Assembly: GCA_002509495.1 (NCBI GenBank)
Contig: DAEV01000003.1
Location: 47,504 to 68,309, forward strand
Direction: 5' to 3'
DNA length: 20,806 nt
Origin: Methanolinea sp. UBA473
GTDB lineage: Archaea; Halobacteriota; Methanomicrobia; Methanomicrobiales; Methanospirillaceae
A program made the position numbers and the translations under genes. Shown piece after piece: positions 8,311 to 15,622 of this stretch (its first letter is position 1; each line of letters starts with the position of its first letter). Under the pieces are notes generated by a model that worked only from the letters and a program-made list of their open reading frames with translations, ran no database searches and had not been told where the DNA came from.

Positions 8311-8520
8311 ATGAAGTGTTACATCTGTGCAAAGGAAGGAAAGGAAAGCGATGCGGTTGCGATCTGCATCGTATGCGGCATGGGGACCTGTATGAAGCAC
8401 ACCATCCGGCGGGAGGTAGATGTCTGGGAGGGGGGATACCCCTTCCCGGCAAAAAGACTTCCGAAAAAGATCCCCCGGATGCTCTGTCCGGACTGCAACG
8501 CCACCTATAAGGAGGGATAA
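8311..8520 (+). CDS. DUF2180 small zinc-binding protein
   Basis: This 69-residue protein matches the DUF2180 family, known chiefly from methanogens. The whole chain is a zinc-ribbon/B-box-like scaffold: Cys3-x2-Cys6, Cys19-x2-Cys22, Cys27-x2-His30 and Cys59-x2-Cys62, enough for two zinc sites. It has no membrane segment. AGGAGA at 8295-8300 is spaced 10 bp from the ATG at 8311; a GTG immediately before it (8308) would add one residue. The aquaporin start follows the stop by 2 bp, and the aquaporin's GGAGG sits inside the last codons of this gene, so translation should be coupled. Its biochemical role is not known. Confidence 0.85.
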   Translation: MKCYICAKEGKESDAVAICIVCGMGTCMKHTIRREVDVWEGGYPFPAKRLPKKIPRMLCPDCNATYKEG

Positions 8521-8522
8521 GG

Positions 8523-9275
8523 GTGGTGTCGCTGGCAAAACGTTGTTGTGCTGAGATGCTCGGTACAGGACTGTTAGTGTATTTTGGAGCAGGGGCAGCA
8601 GCGATCACCCTGATGATTGCTCACGGCACCAATCCAGGTACCCCGTTCAACATCGGGATCGGAGCCCTGGGAGGGCTCGCGGACTGGTTTGCGATCGGGA
8701 TGGCGTTTGCCATCGTCATCGCGGGTGCGATCTACGCTCTCGGGAATATATCGGGCGCCCACCTCAATCCTGCAGTAAGCATTGCACTCTGGGCAACCAG
8801 GCGGTTCCCTGCAGGGGATACCGGCGCCTACATCATCTCCCAGTTCATCGGTGCCGCAATCGGGAGCCTCCTCTTTGCAGCAAGTGCCGGAATGGACGCC
8901 GTCACGATCGGGGGACTGGGGGCGACCACTCCCTTCCCGGGGATAGGGTACGGGCAGGCGATCCTGGCCGAATTCATCGGGACATTCCTGCTGATGCTCG
9001 TCATCATGGGTGTGGCAGTGAACAGCAAGGCTCCGCCGGGATTTGCCGGGCTTGTCATCGGCCTTACGGTCGGAGGGGTTATCACTACGACCGGAAATAT
9101 CGCCGGTGCCTCTCTGAACACCGCCCGGACATTCGGACCGTTCCTTGGCGACTGGCTTCTTGCCGGGACAAACCTCTGGATGTACTTCCCCATCTATGTG
9201 ATCGGCCCTGTCCTTGGAGCGGTAGCGGCGGCGTTCGTCTACGACTACATTCACGCGGAATCAGATCCCAGGTGA
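8523..9275 (+). CDS. aqpM: AqpM-type aquaporin with NTA second motif
   Basis: This is a 250-residue MIP-family channel closely resembling Methanothermobacter AqpM, which conducts water and, more slowly, glycerol. It begins MVSLAKRC like AqpM, has six membrane helices and the GGLGATTPFPG loop. The first half-helix carries Asn82-Pro-Ala. The second reads Asn199-Thr-Ala-Arg202, so proline of the second NPA is replaced by threonine. By the shared numbering, selectivity-filter residues are Phe62, Ile187, Ala196 and Arg202; I recall Ser at 196 in AqpM. The start is GTG at 8523 with GGAGG (8511-8515) spaced 7 bp, supported by the AqpM N-terminus. It is coupled to the DUF2180 gene just upstream. Confidence 0.95.
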   Translation: MVSLAKRCCAEMLGTGLLVYFGAGAAAITLMIAHGTNPGTPFNIGIGALGGLADWFAIGMAFAIVIAGAIYALGNISGAHLNPAVSIALWATRRFPAGDTGAYIISQFIGAAIGSLLFAASAGMDAVTIGGLGATTPFPGIGYGQAILAEFIGTFLLMLVIMGVAVNSKAPPGFAGLVIGLTVGGVITTTGNIAGASLNTARTFGPFLGDWLLAGTNLWMYFPIYVIGPVLGAVAAAFVYDYIHAESDPR

Positions 9276-9347
9276 TGGAACGAACCTGAAGATAGGGGGA
9301 CTGGCAGAGTGTATGGGTCTTATCACCTTTCATTTTTCATCTGACAC

Positions 9348-10247
9348 ATGAACCACTTGAAAAGCCCGGATACCCGGTCCTTTTCTGTCCTGTTCGTAGA
9401 TGACGATCCCTCGATGCGGTATCTGGCGCGTCATTTCGTCGAAAAAACAGGGGATATCATTCTGGAGGAGGCGTCCTCCGGCCAGGAAGCTCTCGAAAAG
9501 TTCGAGAAAGGAGGGTACGATGCGGTCGTTTCCGATTATGAGATGCCAGGGATGAATGGTCTCGAACTCCTGATCCGGATAAGGGAACGGGACAGGGACT
9601 TTCCCTTCATAATTCTCACCGGAAAACGGCGGGACGAGATCGTGGTCCCTGTTATCAACCACGGGGTATCCTTCTATATCCAGAAAGGCATCGATAATGA
9701 ATCCCAATTCTACGAGTTGTGGCACGTAATCAGGGAAGCAATCGATCATCACAGGGCGAGAATCCGGCTCGAGGAGAGCGAGACCCGGTTCAGGCTTCTC
9801 GCAGAGAGGAGCCAGGATATGATCTACCGCATGAAGCTCCCTGAGGGGACGTACGAGTACGTCAGCCCGAGCTCCGCAGAGATCACCGGGTTTACCCCAC
9901 AGGAATTTTACGATCACCCCCTCCTGGTATTCGAACGGATCCATCCGGAATGCAGGGATTATCTCTCGAGGTGCTGGAACGGGCTCACCAGGGGGAGTAT
10001 GCCTGCGACGTATGAATTCAAGTTCTTTCATAAATCCGGGGAGATCCGGTGGTGCCGCCAGCGCAACACTCTCATCCGGAATGAGGAAGGGAAACCGATC
10101 GCCATCGAGGGTTCGGTAAGCGATGTGACCGAAGAAAACCTGGCAAAAGCCGAACTTGCGCGGAACGAGATGATGTACAGGTCGATGGCGGAATCTGCCC
10201 AGGATATCATTTTTATTCTGGATCGCGATGGCATTGTCAGGACGTAA
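9348..10247 (+). CDS. Response-regulator receiver/PAS protein, truncated by frameshift
   Basis: This is the still-open front part (299 residues) of a larger sensor protein. The receiver domain at about 11-130 has acidic Asp18/Asp19, phosphoacceptor Asp63 (VVSDYEMPGMNG), Thr91 and Lys113, all intact. A complete PAS/PAC domain follows at about 143-262, ending GSVSDVTEEN. A second PAS begins (MYRSMAESAQDIIFILDRDGIVR) and is cut by a TAA at 10245. The next frame continues the PAS directly (DVNAYGAKLW), so a base has been lost near 10240. A receiver-PAS protein could still be produced. Start ATG at 9348 is followed by the expected receiver strand; no strong Shine-Dalgarno is visible. Confidence 0.85.
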   Translation: MNHLKSPDTRSFSVLFVDDDPSMRYLARHFVEKTGDIILEEASSGQEALEKFEKGGYDAVVSDYEMPGMNGLELLIRIRERDRDFPFIILTGKRRDEIVVPVINHGVSFYIQKGIDNESQFYELWHVIREAIDHHRARIRLEESETRFRLLAERSQDMIYRMKLPEGTYEYVSPSSAEITGFTPQEFYDHPLLVFERIHPECRDYLSRCWNGLTRGSMPATYEFKFFHKSGEIRWCRQRNTLIRNEEGKPIAIEGSVSDVTEENLAKAELARNEMMYRSMAESAQDIIFILDRDGIVRT

Positions 10248-10881
10248 ATGCCTACGGTGCGAAGTTGTGGGACGTGAACAGTACAGATCTCGTGGGGAAA
10301 ACCATCCGGACAGTCTTTCCCCCGGGGACGAACGAACACCTGGTGGAGAGCTTAAACGAGGTCCTTCTCACCTGTGCCCCTGTGAAAAAGACCAGGAAGA
10401 TTCCTTTTAAGGAGAAAGCCCTCTGGATTGAAAGTATCCTCGTGCCAATCCTCCGTGACGGAGAGATCGACGGGGTCATGGGGATGTCCAGGGATATCAC
10501 GGAAAGGAAGGCGGCCGAACCGAACTGGTCGAGAAGGAGAAGACTTACCGCGCCCTTTTTGATGCGTCATTCGATGCAATCCTCATCGCCTCGCCGGAGG
10601 GCGATATCCTGGATTGCAATGATGCTGCGTGCAGGATGTTTCGCTCCACAAAGAAGGATCTCACAGGCCTGACATATTTCGATCTCATCCCCGGACAATC
10701 CCCTGTTCCGGATCCGGGGAATGCAAAGAGAAAGATCCCGAGGGATGGAACTGCCGTCAGGACAGAAGGTATCAGGAAGGATGGTTCCCCGGTTGCGATC
10801 GAAGTTACTACAAGGGTGATCACGGTGGAGGGAAACCCCCGTGTATTGTTGATCATCGGCGGGCTCAATCCACGGTGCTGA
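10241..10881 (+). pseudogene. Frameshifted remainder of receiver/PAS sensor gene
   Basis: This is the continuation of the gene at 9348 in two further frames. From 10241 the frame reads DVNAYGAKLWDVNSTDLVGK and completes the second PAS domain to GMSRDITERKAAE near 10519. A second loss of one base at about 10517-10522 then moves the protein to another frame, starting ELVEKEKTYRALFDASFDAI, a third PAS domain running to VEGNPRVLLIIG. It stops at 10881 where the usual RDITERK linker should come. Each piece aligns end to end with the next, so this is one gene with two -1 frameshifts. Sequencing error is the alternative explanation. Confidence 0.8.
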
Positions 10882-11189
10882 GGATCAGTAACAAACTTGC
10901 CGGATGTCCCCTGCACCGGTTCGTCCCTTCACGTCTGCCGGATCATTCTTCGCACGACCTTCTTCGGAAGAATGGCCCTGCCAACACCACTCCAATCGAA
11001 ACGAGCCTCGAAGGCGAGATTGTTCCAGGGTTCGGATGCTCTAAAAGGAATGGCAGACAGATATCGCGAGAAGTACGGCAACGGCAACGATCCCACGGAG
11101 ATTTCTCTCTTGCATGTCCTGGTGGACAGAAGGCAACGGATTTTCAGATCCTGAACTATTAATAACCCGGATCACAAATCCACAACGAA
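10882..11189 (+). other. Degraded tract after the broken sensor gene
   Basis: No intact gene is evident in these 308 bp. In the third plus frame, RRAQSTVLRISNKLAG around 10862-10910 resembles the linker that precedes the H-box in methanogen kinases (compare ALHTANEKLN in the intact kinase in this window), hinting at a third break and a lost kinase domain. In another frame, an opening ending at 11154 reads MADRYREKYGNGNDPTEISL from an ATG at 11050 and ends DRRQRIFRS. It looks protein-like, but I do not recognise it. The promoter of the next gene lies at 11155-11167. Confidence 0.4.
11155..11167 (+). promoter_or_regulatory. Candidate TATA element before second YkgJ gene
   Basis: ACTATTAATAACC is AT-rich within GC-rich DNA and ends 22 bp before the ATG at 11190, the spacing expected for a leaderless or nearly leaderless archaeal transcript. 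No Shine-Dalgarno is visible before that ATG, which agrees with leaderless initiation. Confidence 0.4.
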
Positions 11190-11660
11190 ATGACCTTTAC
11201 CTGCATCCAGTGCGGCATCTGTTGCATGTACATGGGGGATTATATCGAAATCGAGAGGGAAATCGCTCCCTTCGAGTATATCGGCCGTTCCGTGGCGACA
11301 GGTACACTGTTTGATGCGAAAGTCGACGAAGATAAACGGGAAATATTCCTTGAACGAACCTGGTCCTGCAAACACCCCCGGGCCTGTCCATTTCTCCGTC
11401 CCAGGGGAGGGAAAGTCGTATGTACTATCCATGGAACGAGTCCGGCACAATGCAAAGCCTACCGTTGCGTGGTTATGCGGATTTTTTCACCGGAAGGAGA
11501 TCTCGTCGGAAAAGTAACCGGTGCCCTGGCACTCGATACCGGGGATTCCATCCTCAGGGCTGCATGGGAGAAAATCACAGCGGGAACCCGGCTGGACGGG
11601 CCGGACGAGGAGGAACGGATCCGGGATCGCCTCGAGGCAAGAGGGTACCGAATCACCTGA
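11190..11660 (+). CDS. YkgJ-family cysteine cluster protein (second copy)
   Basis: This is a 156-residue YkgJ/UPF0153 protein predicted to hold zinc or an iron-sulfur cluster. The N-terminal cluster is Cys5-x2-Cys8-x2-Cys11-Cys12 (CIQCGICC). Later come SCKHPRACPFLRPRGG and C-x2-H with PAQCKAYRC. It shares layout with the copy at 7443-7880 but has a longer C-terminal helical tail (EEERIRDRLEARGYRI), so the two are diverged paralogues rather than a recent duplication. The start at the ATG places the cluster at the N-terminus, as usual. The dCMP deaminase gene begins 76 bp downstream. The biochemical role is unknown. Confidence 0.88.
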   Translation: MTFTCIQCGICCMYMGDYIEIEREIAPFEYIGRSVATGTLFDAKVDEDKREIFLERTWSCKHPRACPFLRPRGGKVVCTIHGTSPAQCKAYRCVVMRIFSPEGDLVGKVTGALALDTGDSILRAAWEKITAGTRLDGPDEEERIRDRLEARGYRIT

Positions 11661-11736
11661 TACCGGATTTGAATACTACTACAGCCCTACCCCAACCTGC
11701 GGGTTCTATTACCGATCCCGGGGATACCCTATCCTG

Positions 11737-12237
11737 ATGCGGACCAACAGGCACCAGTACTTTCTGGATCTTGCACTCCGGTGCGCTCACCAGGGCACCT
11801 GCCTGCGGCGCAATTTCGGGGCTATCATCGTGGACGAGTACAATACCATCGTCTCCACCGGGTATACGGGAGCTCCCCGCAAGCAGATGGACTGCACCGA
11901 GCTGAAACGATGCTGGAGGAGGGACCACCACATCCCCTCGGGATCGAACTACGAGCGGTGCAGGAGCGTTCACGCCGAGATGAATGCGCTGATCCAGGCG
12001 GGAAAGCATGCGAGAGGATGCACCCTGTACCTCGCGGGATTTGACGTCGAGACGGGCGAACTCACCCGGATCTGGCCGTGTTTCCTCTGCTCCAAGATGA
12101 TCGTGAACAGTGCGGTGAAGAATGTCATTATGAAGACCGGCATGGATGAATTCCGGGAGATGGACCCGATGGTGCTGTACCAGATGCGCAGCAGGGAAGC
12201 ACTGGGCGACGATGCCCAATCCCCTGCTCCCGGATAG
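11737..12237 (+). CDS. Deoxycytidylate (dCMP) deaminase family protein
   Basis: This 166-residue zinc-dependent deaminase is of the dCMP deaminase/ComEB type, which converts dCMP to dUMP for thymidylate synthesis. The catalytic HAE is at His79-Ala-Glu81 and the zinc-binding PCxxC at Pro114-Cys115-x2-Cys118. GYTGAPRKQMDC at 42-53 matches the family's GYNGxPxG...C segment. Cys53, Cys59 and Cys75 with nearby histidines could form the second structural zinc site seen in some dCMP deaminases. The frame is open upstream to 11521, but homology begins at the ATG at 11737, after the previous gene's stop. No clear Shine-Dalgarno is present. dCMP versus another cytosine substrate is inferred from family. 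Confidence 0.92.
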   Translation: MRTNRHQYFLDLALRCAHQGTCLRRNFGAIIVDEYNTIVSTGYTGAPRKQMDCTELKRCWRRDHHIPSGSNYERCRSVHAEMNALIQAGKHARGCTLYLAGFDVETGELTRIWPCFLCSKMIVNSAVKNVIMKTGMDEFREMDPMVLYQMRSREALGDDAQSPAPG

Positions 12238-12419
12238 CCACAAACCGTCCCGAAGAGACAGGGAAGGGAAATGGCATGGCTGGGCTGTCCGGGGCCAGAC
12301 AGGGACAGAATGGTCGCGTTGGCCTGCCGGTAACCAAGAGGCCGAGGCCGATCGGAGTTCCCGTCCCGGTCCCATCTCTCTTCAATCCTTGAAAGAAAAA
12401 CTCATCAGGAGGAAATAAA

Positions 12420-12749
12420 ATGGCAGTTGAATGGGACCCCATTCTGTTCATCAACCTTGTATTGTGTATTCTCATCGTGATCCTGGGCGTTCTCTCGGCA
12501 AGAAAGACCAGCGAGAGCCTTCCTCTTTATATCGGGGGGGCATTCGGACTGTTCGGCATATCCCATGCAGCCACACTTTTGGGCTTTAAAGTGCCGTTAA
12601 CCATACCACTTATCATTATTCGCACAATCGCCTATCTGCTGGTGGTATACGCTCTATACCGATACCTCAGGGGAACCCTGGCCGCACGCGAAGCCAAGCA
12701 GGCCTGGATCGACTTCTTCCAGGAGGAGACCGGACAGGGAAAAGAATGA
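12420..12749 (+). CDS. Small membrane protein, three helices
   Basis: I do not recognise this 109-residue protein. It has three hydrophobic segments at about 8-27, 36-55 and 60-81, then a charged C-terminal tail (AREAKQAWIDFFQEE). A clean AGGAGG at 12407-12412 sits 7 bp before the ATG, so it is very likely translated. The 182 bp before it hold no gene I can support. Small membrane proteins of this shape are frequent beside STAS and histidine-kinase genes in methanogens, but no function can be assigned. The STAS gene converges on it from the other strand, leaving 58 bp between the stops. Confidence 0.75.
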   Translation: MAVEWDPILFINLVLCILIVILGVLSARKTSESLPLYIGGAFGLFGISHAATLLGFKVPLTIPLIIIRTIAYLLVVYALYRYLRGTLAAREAKQAWIDFFQEETGQGKE

Positions 12750-12807
12750 ATGATCGGGAATTTCTGAGTGTGAAGAGCAAAAATATCCCTCGAGAAGATT
12801 TGTCCAT

Positions 12808-13152
12808 TTATTTTGGTGAAACGCCCTTCACTGCCTCTTCCAGGGAGGGATAGATCTTGAAGATCCGGTCAAATCCTGCAATGGTGAATACTTCCCTGAC
12901 CTGGGGGTTCAGACCGGACAGTGCCATTTTCCCCCCCGAATTTGCGAGTTTTTTTGCGGTGGAGAGAAGGATCCGGAGGCCCGAACTGGCAATGTATTTC
13001 GTCCCGGACAGGTCAAAAACCAGCAACCTGGCCCCGGTGCCGAGGAGCTTGATCAATTCAGCCTCCAGCAGATCGGCATTGGAGGTATCCACCCTCTGCA
13101 TGGTGCGGACGATGGCAATCTCCCCCTCCCGGCTAATCTCAACCTCCGTCAA
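12808..13152 (-). CDS. STAS-domain protein (anti-sigma-factor-antagonist type)
   Basis: This is a 114-residue single STAS domain of the SpoIIAA/RsbV type. The core DLSGTKYIASSGLRILL at 47-63 includes Ser57, aligning with the serine that partner kinases phosphorylate in SpoIIAA. The preceding Asp of the usual DSSG is Ala55 here. The end (FTIAGFDRIFKIYPSLEEAV) is typical of the family. The start is TTG at 13152, backed by GGGAGAGG 6-7 bp upstream and by the domain's first strand beginning immediately; no ATG is suitable. Archaea lack sigma factors, so this probably takes part in a phospho-switch with an anti-sigma-type kinase encoded elsewhere. No such kinase is in the window. Confidence 0.92.
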   Translation of the reverse strand: MTEVEISREGEIAIVRTMQRVDTSNADLLEAELIKLLGTGARLLVFDLSGTKYIASSGLRILLSTAKKLANSGGKMALSGLNPQVREVFTIAGFDRIFKIYPSLEEAVKGVSPK

Positions 13153-13263
13153 GTGATTCCTCTCCCTCAGGTGATTCGCAGATCGCCAAAAACATTGTCA
13201 TCGGTCACCCGGAAGGAGTCGCCTGGTTCCCCTTTGTCCTCTTTCGCTCTTTGTCGGGAATGG

Positions 13264-13273
13264 TTTTAACATT
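13264..13273 (+). promoter_or_regulatory. Candidate TATA element before His-rich gene
   Basis: TTTTAACATT in the divergent gap lies about 20-29 bp before the ATG at 13293, matching archaeal TATA spacing for a leaderless transcript. There is no Shine-Dalgarno before that ATG. This is inferred from composition and position only. Confidence 0.3.
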
Positions 13274-13292
13274 GGGCCGTAGAATAGTGTCT

Positions 13293-13586
13293 ATGACTCG
13301 AAAAACCAAACCCCGTTCCCAGGCAGAAGAATCCCCTACCTCTACAATATCCGGACCGGGCCAGGACAGGAGCCGGCACATGGAGGAGGATCGGCACCAT
13401 CCGATGGACCATCCACATCCCCATCCACCCCATCACCCACAGGAGAAACCTCAACTCCCTCCAAGGCATCATCCCCACGATCAGTCTCCGGAATTCGCAT
13501 TAAACGTCGATCATGGCACGCATGAGGACCGGCCCAGGCCTGCGAAGATTTCGAAAAAAGTGAAAAAGACGGGTCCAGGACCGTAA
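13293..13586 (+). CDS. His/Pro-rich small protein, possible metal binder
   Basis: This is a 97-residue low-complexity protein with 13 histidines and 18 prolines, concentrated in the middle (DRHHPMDHPHPHPPHHPQ, then RHHPHD). Basic ends (MTRKTKPRS and KISKKVKKTGPGP) flank that region. It has no cysteine, membrane segment or signal peptide. The composition resembles histidine-rich nickel/zinc-binding tails and stores, but no family is recognised. The frame is open from 13251; I chose the ATG at 13293 because a TATA-like site lies at the right distance and the upstream part is not protein-like. It is divergent from the STAS gene. It may be a spurious reading frame, and conservation is the deciding evidence. 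Confidence 0.5.
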   Translation: MTRKTKPRSQAEESPTSTISGPGQDRSRHMEEDRHHPMDHPHPHPPHHPQEKPQLPPRHHPHDQSPEFALNVDHGTHEDRPRPAKISKKVKKTGPGP

Positions 13587-13721
13587 GGGCCGCTCTTTTA
13601 TTCTAAGTCCGGACAACTGGAATCGCGGGAGGGATAAGAGAGGGAAACCAGGATCATGATTCCCTGATGCGATCGACTCCGGCAACGCCGCATGACCGTT
13701 TGCACAAAGATGAATAGGAGA

Positions 13722-14942
13722 TTATTCGGCTCTTAACGCTTCGATCGGGTCCAGATCCGATGCACGCCATGCAGGATATACTCCCGAGACCACGCAGATG
13801 ACAATCCCTACCGCCATCGCAGACGGCACATAGATCATACTTCCCGGAGTAAAGAAGTAGTCCGTACTTCCCACCATTGCGAGGACCACGAGGTATCCGA
13901 TTGCAAGACTGAAAATTGCACCGATCATCGCACCGATCACACCGAGGATGCTGGCCTCGTAGATGAACATCTTCCTGATCTCAGACTTCTGGGTGCCGAT
14001 GCTCCGCATGATGCCGATCTCCCGGACGCGCTCGCTTACCGACATCATCATCACGTTGAAGATCGAGGTCGCCGCTACCAGGAGAGAGATGCCGGCAATT
14101 GCCATCACGAACGTTGTCATGGTGGAAAGTGTCGAGGTGATACTTTCGATCATCCGACTGCTGTCCTGGATTGTCACCGTCTCTTCTTTTCGGTTCAATT
14201 TGTCCAGGATTTCAGCTTTCACGGTTTCCGTATCGTTCACGTCGTTTAAGACGATATTGACCTGGTCGTATTCACCTTCTCCGCCGTAGATCCCAGTAAA
14301 GAGTTTCTGGCTGCCGATGATTGCCGAGTCGGAATTTATATCCATGGACATTCCCCTTTCTTCAAGGATACCGACAACACGCACGGTCGTTGTGGATCCT
14401 TCGTCTGAGTCTCCGATATCGATCTTGCTCCCGATCTGCAGATCAAACCGATCGGCAACCGTAGGGCCGATCACGACCGAACTCGTGCTTTTAGGATATG
14501 CACCTTCGGTGAGGGTGAAGATTTCAGGGATCACGTCCTCGTCAAGACCGTATATTGAAGACCTTCCGGTCTCCGATCCTATCTCAATCGTGTCGGATTC
14601 CTGGTGAATCGCGTATACGGTGCCGTACTTTGCCGCAATTCGTTCGATGTCCTTGAATTCGTCTTCGCTGATCGTATCCTCGTCATCCCCGGAGGATCCC
14701 CTTCCAGGAGGAACACCTCCGCCAGACCCTCCACCTCCCCCCGAGTATGCCGTCACTACAAGGTTGTCTGCCATGTCGGAGAGTTGTTCGGTCACCGAGA
14801 GGGTCATGTTCGCCCCCATCATTCCCATCGAAGAAATTGCGACGACCCCGATCACAATACCGAGAGCTGCGAGGACCGACCGGAGAAAATGGATGCGGAT
14901 ACTCCTTACGGCGAGCTGAAATATGACATCTTTTCCGATCAT
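13722..14942 (-). CDS. MacB/FtsX-type ABC transporter permease
   Basis: This is a 406-residue permease of the MacB/LolC/FtsX class, which couples cytoplasmic ATP hydrolysis to work on extracytoplasmic substrates. It has a first helix at about 17-40 (LAALGIVIGVVAISSM), a large external domain to about residue 280, then three C-terminal helices with the family's REIGIMRSIGTQKSEI cytoplasmic loop. The end is YPAWRASDLDPIEALRAE, a hallmark of MacB permeases. The external domain begins with a Gly/Ser/Asp-rich insert at 67-90. The ATG overlaps the ATPase stop by 4 bases (ATGA), implying coupled translation. It is the last gene of the cassette with the upstream secreted protein. The substrate is unknown. 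Confidence 0.95.
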   Translation of the reverse strand: MIGKDVIFQLAVRSIRIHFLRSVLAALGIVIGVVAISSMGMMGANMTLSVTEQLSDMADNLVVTAYSGGGGGSGGGVPPGRGSSGDDEDTISEDEFKDIERIAAKYGTVYAIHQESDTIEIGSETGRSSIYGLDEDVIPEIFTLTEGAYPKSTSSVVIGPTVADRFDLQIGSKIDIGDSDEGSTTTVRVVGILEERGMSMDINSDSAIIGSQKLFTGIYGGEGEYDQVNIVLNDVNDTETVKAEILDKLNRKEETVTIQDSSRMIESITSTLSTMTTFVMAIAGISLLVAATSIFNVMMMSVSERVREIGIMRSIGTQKSEIRKMFIYEASILGVIGAMIGAIFSLAIGYLVVLAMVGSTDYFFTPGSMIYVPSAMAVGIVICVVSGVYPAWRASDLDPIEALRAE

Positions 14943-15622
14943 GCGACCCTCCCGTCCCTGATCACGATGGTACGCCTGGCATACTCCGCAATCGCCGGGT
15001 CATGAGTGACCATGAGGACTGTCATGCCCCGTTCGTTCAGATCCTTGAGCATCTCCATGATCTGCTTTCCTGTCACGGAATCGAGGTTCCCCGTAGGTTC
15101 GTCGCATAGCAGGATCCGCGGATCGTTCACCAGCGCCCTTGCTATGGCAACACGCTGCTGCTGCCCCCCGGAGAGCTCCGGGGGTTTGTGCAATGCCATC
15201 TCCCTGTCTATTCCCATCGTGGAAAGAAGGTTCTCTACACGGCCTGTATCGTCCGGCTTCCGATGTTTCATCAGGTAAGGATATTCCACGTTCTCATATG
15301 CCGAAAGAAGCGGGATGAGGTTGAACTTCTGGAAAATATAACCAAGGGTGTTAAGCCGAAGATCGGTAAGCTCCCTGTCACCCATCTCCCGGGTAGTCTT
15401 TCCCTCTATCAAAAGGTCTCCGGAGGTGGGGCGGTCGAGGCATCCCAGCTGGTTCAGGAGGGTGGATTTCCCCGATCCTGAAGGCCCCATGATCGCCACG
15501 AACTCTCCCTCCATGATGGAGATATTGATCCTGTTCAGCGCTACGACATCGCCGGACGGGAGGGAATAGACCTTCGTCACCTCCTTTAATTCGATGAGGG
15601 GCCGGGCATCCATCTCCATCAT
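14939..15622 (-). CDS. MacB/LolD-type ABC transporter ATP-binding protein
   Basis: This is a 227-residue ATPase for the following permease. Walker A is GPSGSGKST at 46-54, the Q-loop Gln98, the signature LSGGQQQR at 150-157, Walker B ILLCDEP at 170-176 with Glu175, and the switch His207 (VTHDP). The stretch LNTLGYIFQKFNLIPLLSAYENVEYP is typical of the LolD/MacB branch. The start at the ATG at 15622 gives an ATGA overlap with the upstream gene's stop and matches family length; a longer opening to 15679 would lie inside that gene. All catalytic residues are present, so it should be active. Confidence 0.96.
   Translation of the reverse strand: MMEMDARPLIELKEVTKVYSLPSGDVVALNRINISIMEGEFVAIMGPSGSGKSTLLNQLGCLDRPTSGDLLIEGKTTREMGDRELTDLRLNTLGYIFQKFNLIPLLSAYENVEYPYLMKHRKPDDTGRVENLLSTMGIDREMALHKPPELSGGQQQRVAIARALVNDPRILLCDEPTGNLDSVTGKQIMEMLKDLNERGMTVLMVTHDPAIAEYARRTIVIRDGRVA

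Noticed and set aside
8574..9254. 226-residue open frame on the minus strand
   Set aside because: Exact antisense of the aquaporin; hydrophilic, Arg/Asp-rich shadow without domain features.
9330..10031. 233-residue open frame on the minus strand
   Set aside because: It is antisense to the receiver/PAS gene, whose motifs are unmistakable; the minus frame has no recognisable domain and odd Pro/Glu-rich composition.
11521..11736. 72-residue N-terminal extension of the dCMP deaminase
   Set aside because: It overlaps the second YkgJ gene in another frame and is outside the family's length; the deaminase fold starts at the ATG at 11737.
11653..12375. 240-residue open frame on the minus strand
   Set aside because: Antisense to the dCMP deaminase, which has complete zinc motifs.
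13378..13468. Tandem CATCC/CCAC-like short repeats inside the His-rich gene, considered as a DNA repeat or CRISPR-like array
   Set aside because: The repeats are irregular and explained by His/Pro codons; there are no regular spacers.
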